From Glycine soja (Eukaryota; Streptophyta; Magnoliopsida; Fabales; Fabaceae), in assembly GCF_004193775.1 (NCBI RefSeq), contig NC_041010.1, positions 41,963,562-42,027,561 of the forward strand: a stretch of DNA of 64,000 bases, given 5' to 3'. The first letter of the stretch is position 1; each line of letters begins with the position of its first letter. The notes beneath the pieces are model-generated. The model was not told the DNA's origin. It searched no databases and saw nothing but the letters and a program-made list of their open reading frames with translations. Position numbers and translations under genes: made by a program. Below are positions 63,401-64,000 of the stretch, in pieces.

Positions 63401-64000
63401 TAAATAATAAAACCTAAAGGGTACATCATATAAAACAAAACAACAAAAAAGCCCCCCTCAAAGTGGACACATGCATGCCAAATATATATATATAAAAAAT
63501 TGTTACATAGATATTAGTTAATATATAGACATGAATCTATCTAATAATCTCTCCGTAAAGTTCAGAAGACAGATGGTAAAGAAAAAATAAAACTAACATT
63601 TCATTTTTACTGCCTGCAAATAAGTAACAGAGAACAATTGTATATTATAAGTTAACAATTATGTTTTTCTCTTTATAACCACAGAACATAAAGAGAGATG
63701 AACAAAACAACAAAGAGGTAATTAAAGTGTCGGATATATTTAAATTGAATTCTCTTCAAAACCAAATTAAACCAATAATATATAAGACTATAAGAGGGGA
63801 GGGAAGGGGATAGCTTTGAAACCTTGACTATATATGCTTTCTTCATTAACAAGATCTGGTTAAAACTTCTTTAGCTAAAGCATGCATGGCCCCGCAGATG
63901 GTGACACATGGAATAACCATTCTAAGGCTGAGAAAGAGAAGAGTGTGAGAGAGAGAGAGAGAGAGAGACAACCCCCTTACACTATGTAACAAAAGAAACA
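60456..64000. other. Right-hand intergenic region
   Basis: About 100-150 bases of PAM68 3' untranslated region are followed by AT-rich DNA. Open frames near 61621-61896, 62621-62932 and 62880-63221 have no recognisable domain, no good splice context and biased composition. A GA repeat at about 63949-63968 near the end, with an RY-like GCATGCATGG element at about 63880, could be the promoter or leader of a gene beyond the window. Confidence 0.5.

Noticed and set aside
62621..63438. Three adjacent minus-strand frames near the right end
   Set aside because: They do not join by plausible splice sites, have no recognisable domain and look like chance frames.

Overview
The window is nuclear DNA of a flowering plant and most likely a legume close to soybean (Glycine). 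That placement is an inference from recalled protein similarity, the AT-rich introns and the transposon families, not from a search. The protein genes are split by GT-AG introns into short exons, the spaces between them are very AT-rich, and plant-only families are present (EDR2, GRF, PAM68, LPA3, CC-NBS-LRR).

Six genes can be joined exon by exon into intact reading frames. They are a pinoresinol-lariciresinol-type reductase (2767-4065, +, 312 aa), EDR2 with PH, START and DUF1336 domains (12600-26089, -, 22 exons, 725 aa), a TMEM45/DUF716 membrane protein (35667-38159, +, 278 aa), MOB1 (44416-48462, -, 7 exons, 214 aa), a growth-regulating factor with a miR396 site (50824-54005, +, 334 aa) and chloroplast PAM68 (59568-60455, +, 211 aa).

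Three broken genes are equally clear. An LPA3-like gene (8108-10951, +) keeps all its splice junctions but has a disrupted N-terminus and one in-frame TGA. A CC-NBS-LRR resistance-gene relic (about 40530-42498, +) lies between two copies of a direct repeat. An SDG41/SMYD-type SET-MYND gene (57121-58514, -) is frameshifted and truncated.

Transposable elements fill much of the rest. A decayed MULE locus carries a plant-mobile-domain gene (-) and a MuDR transposase (+) pointing away from each other (29341-32107). Beside it is a 1.35 kb foldback element with nearly matching 9-bp flanks. The EDR2 introns hold a SINE with a 19-bp target duplication, a 5'-truncated LINE with a 14-bp duplication, a hAT MITE with an 8-bp duplication, a Tourist-like MITE with a TAA duplication and another terminal-inverted-repeat MITE. 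A CACTA end with palindromic subterminal repeats lies at 6212-6650.

The genes do not form a pathway or operon; they are ordinary independent neighbours. Two concern the chloroplast photosystem II assembly route (PAM68, and the broken LPA3 copy), but they lie 49 kb apart and only one is intact. I found no convincing new multi-gene system. The most unusual items are the single-nonsense LPA3 copy, the foldback element beside the PMD/MULE locus and the repeat-flanked NLR relic.
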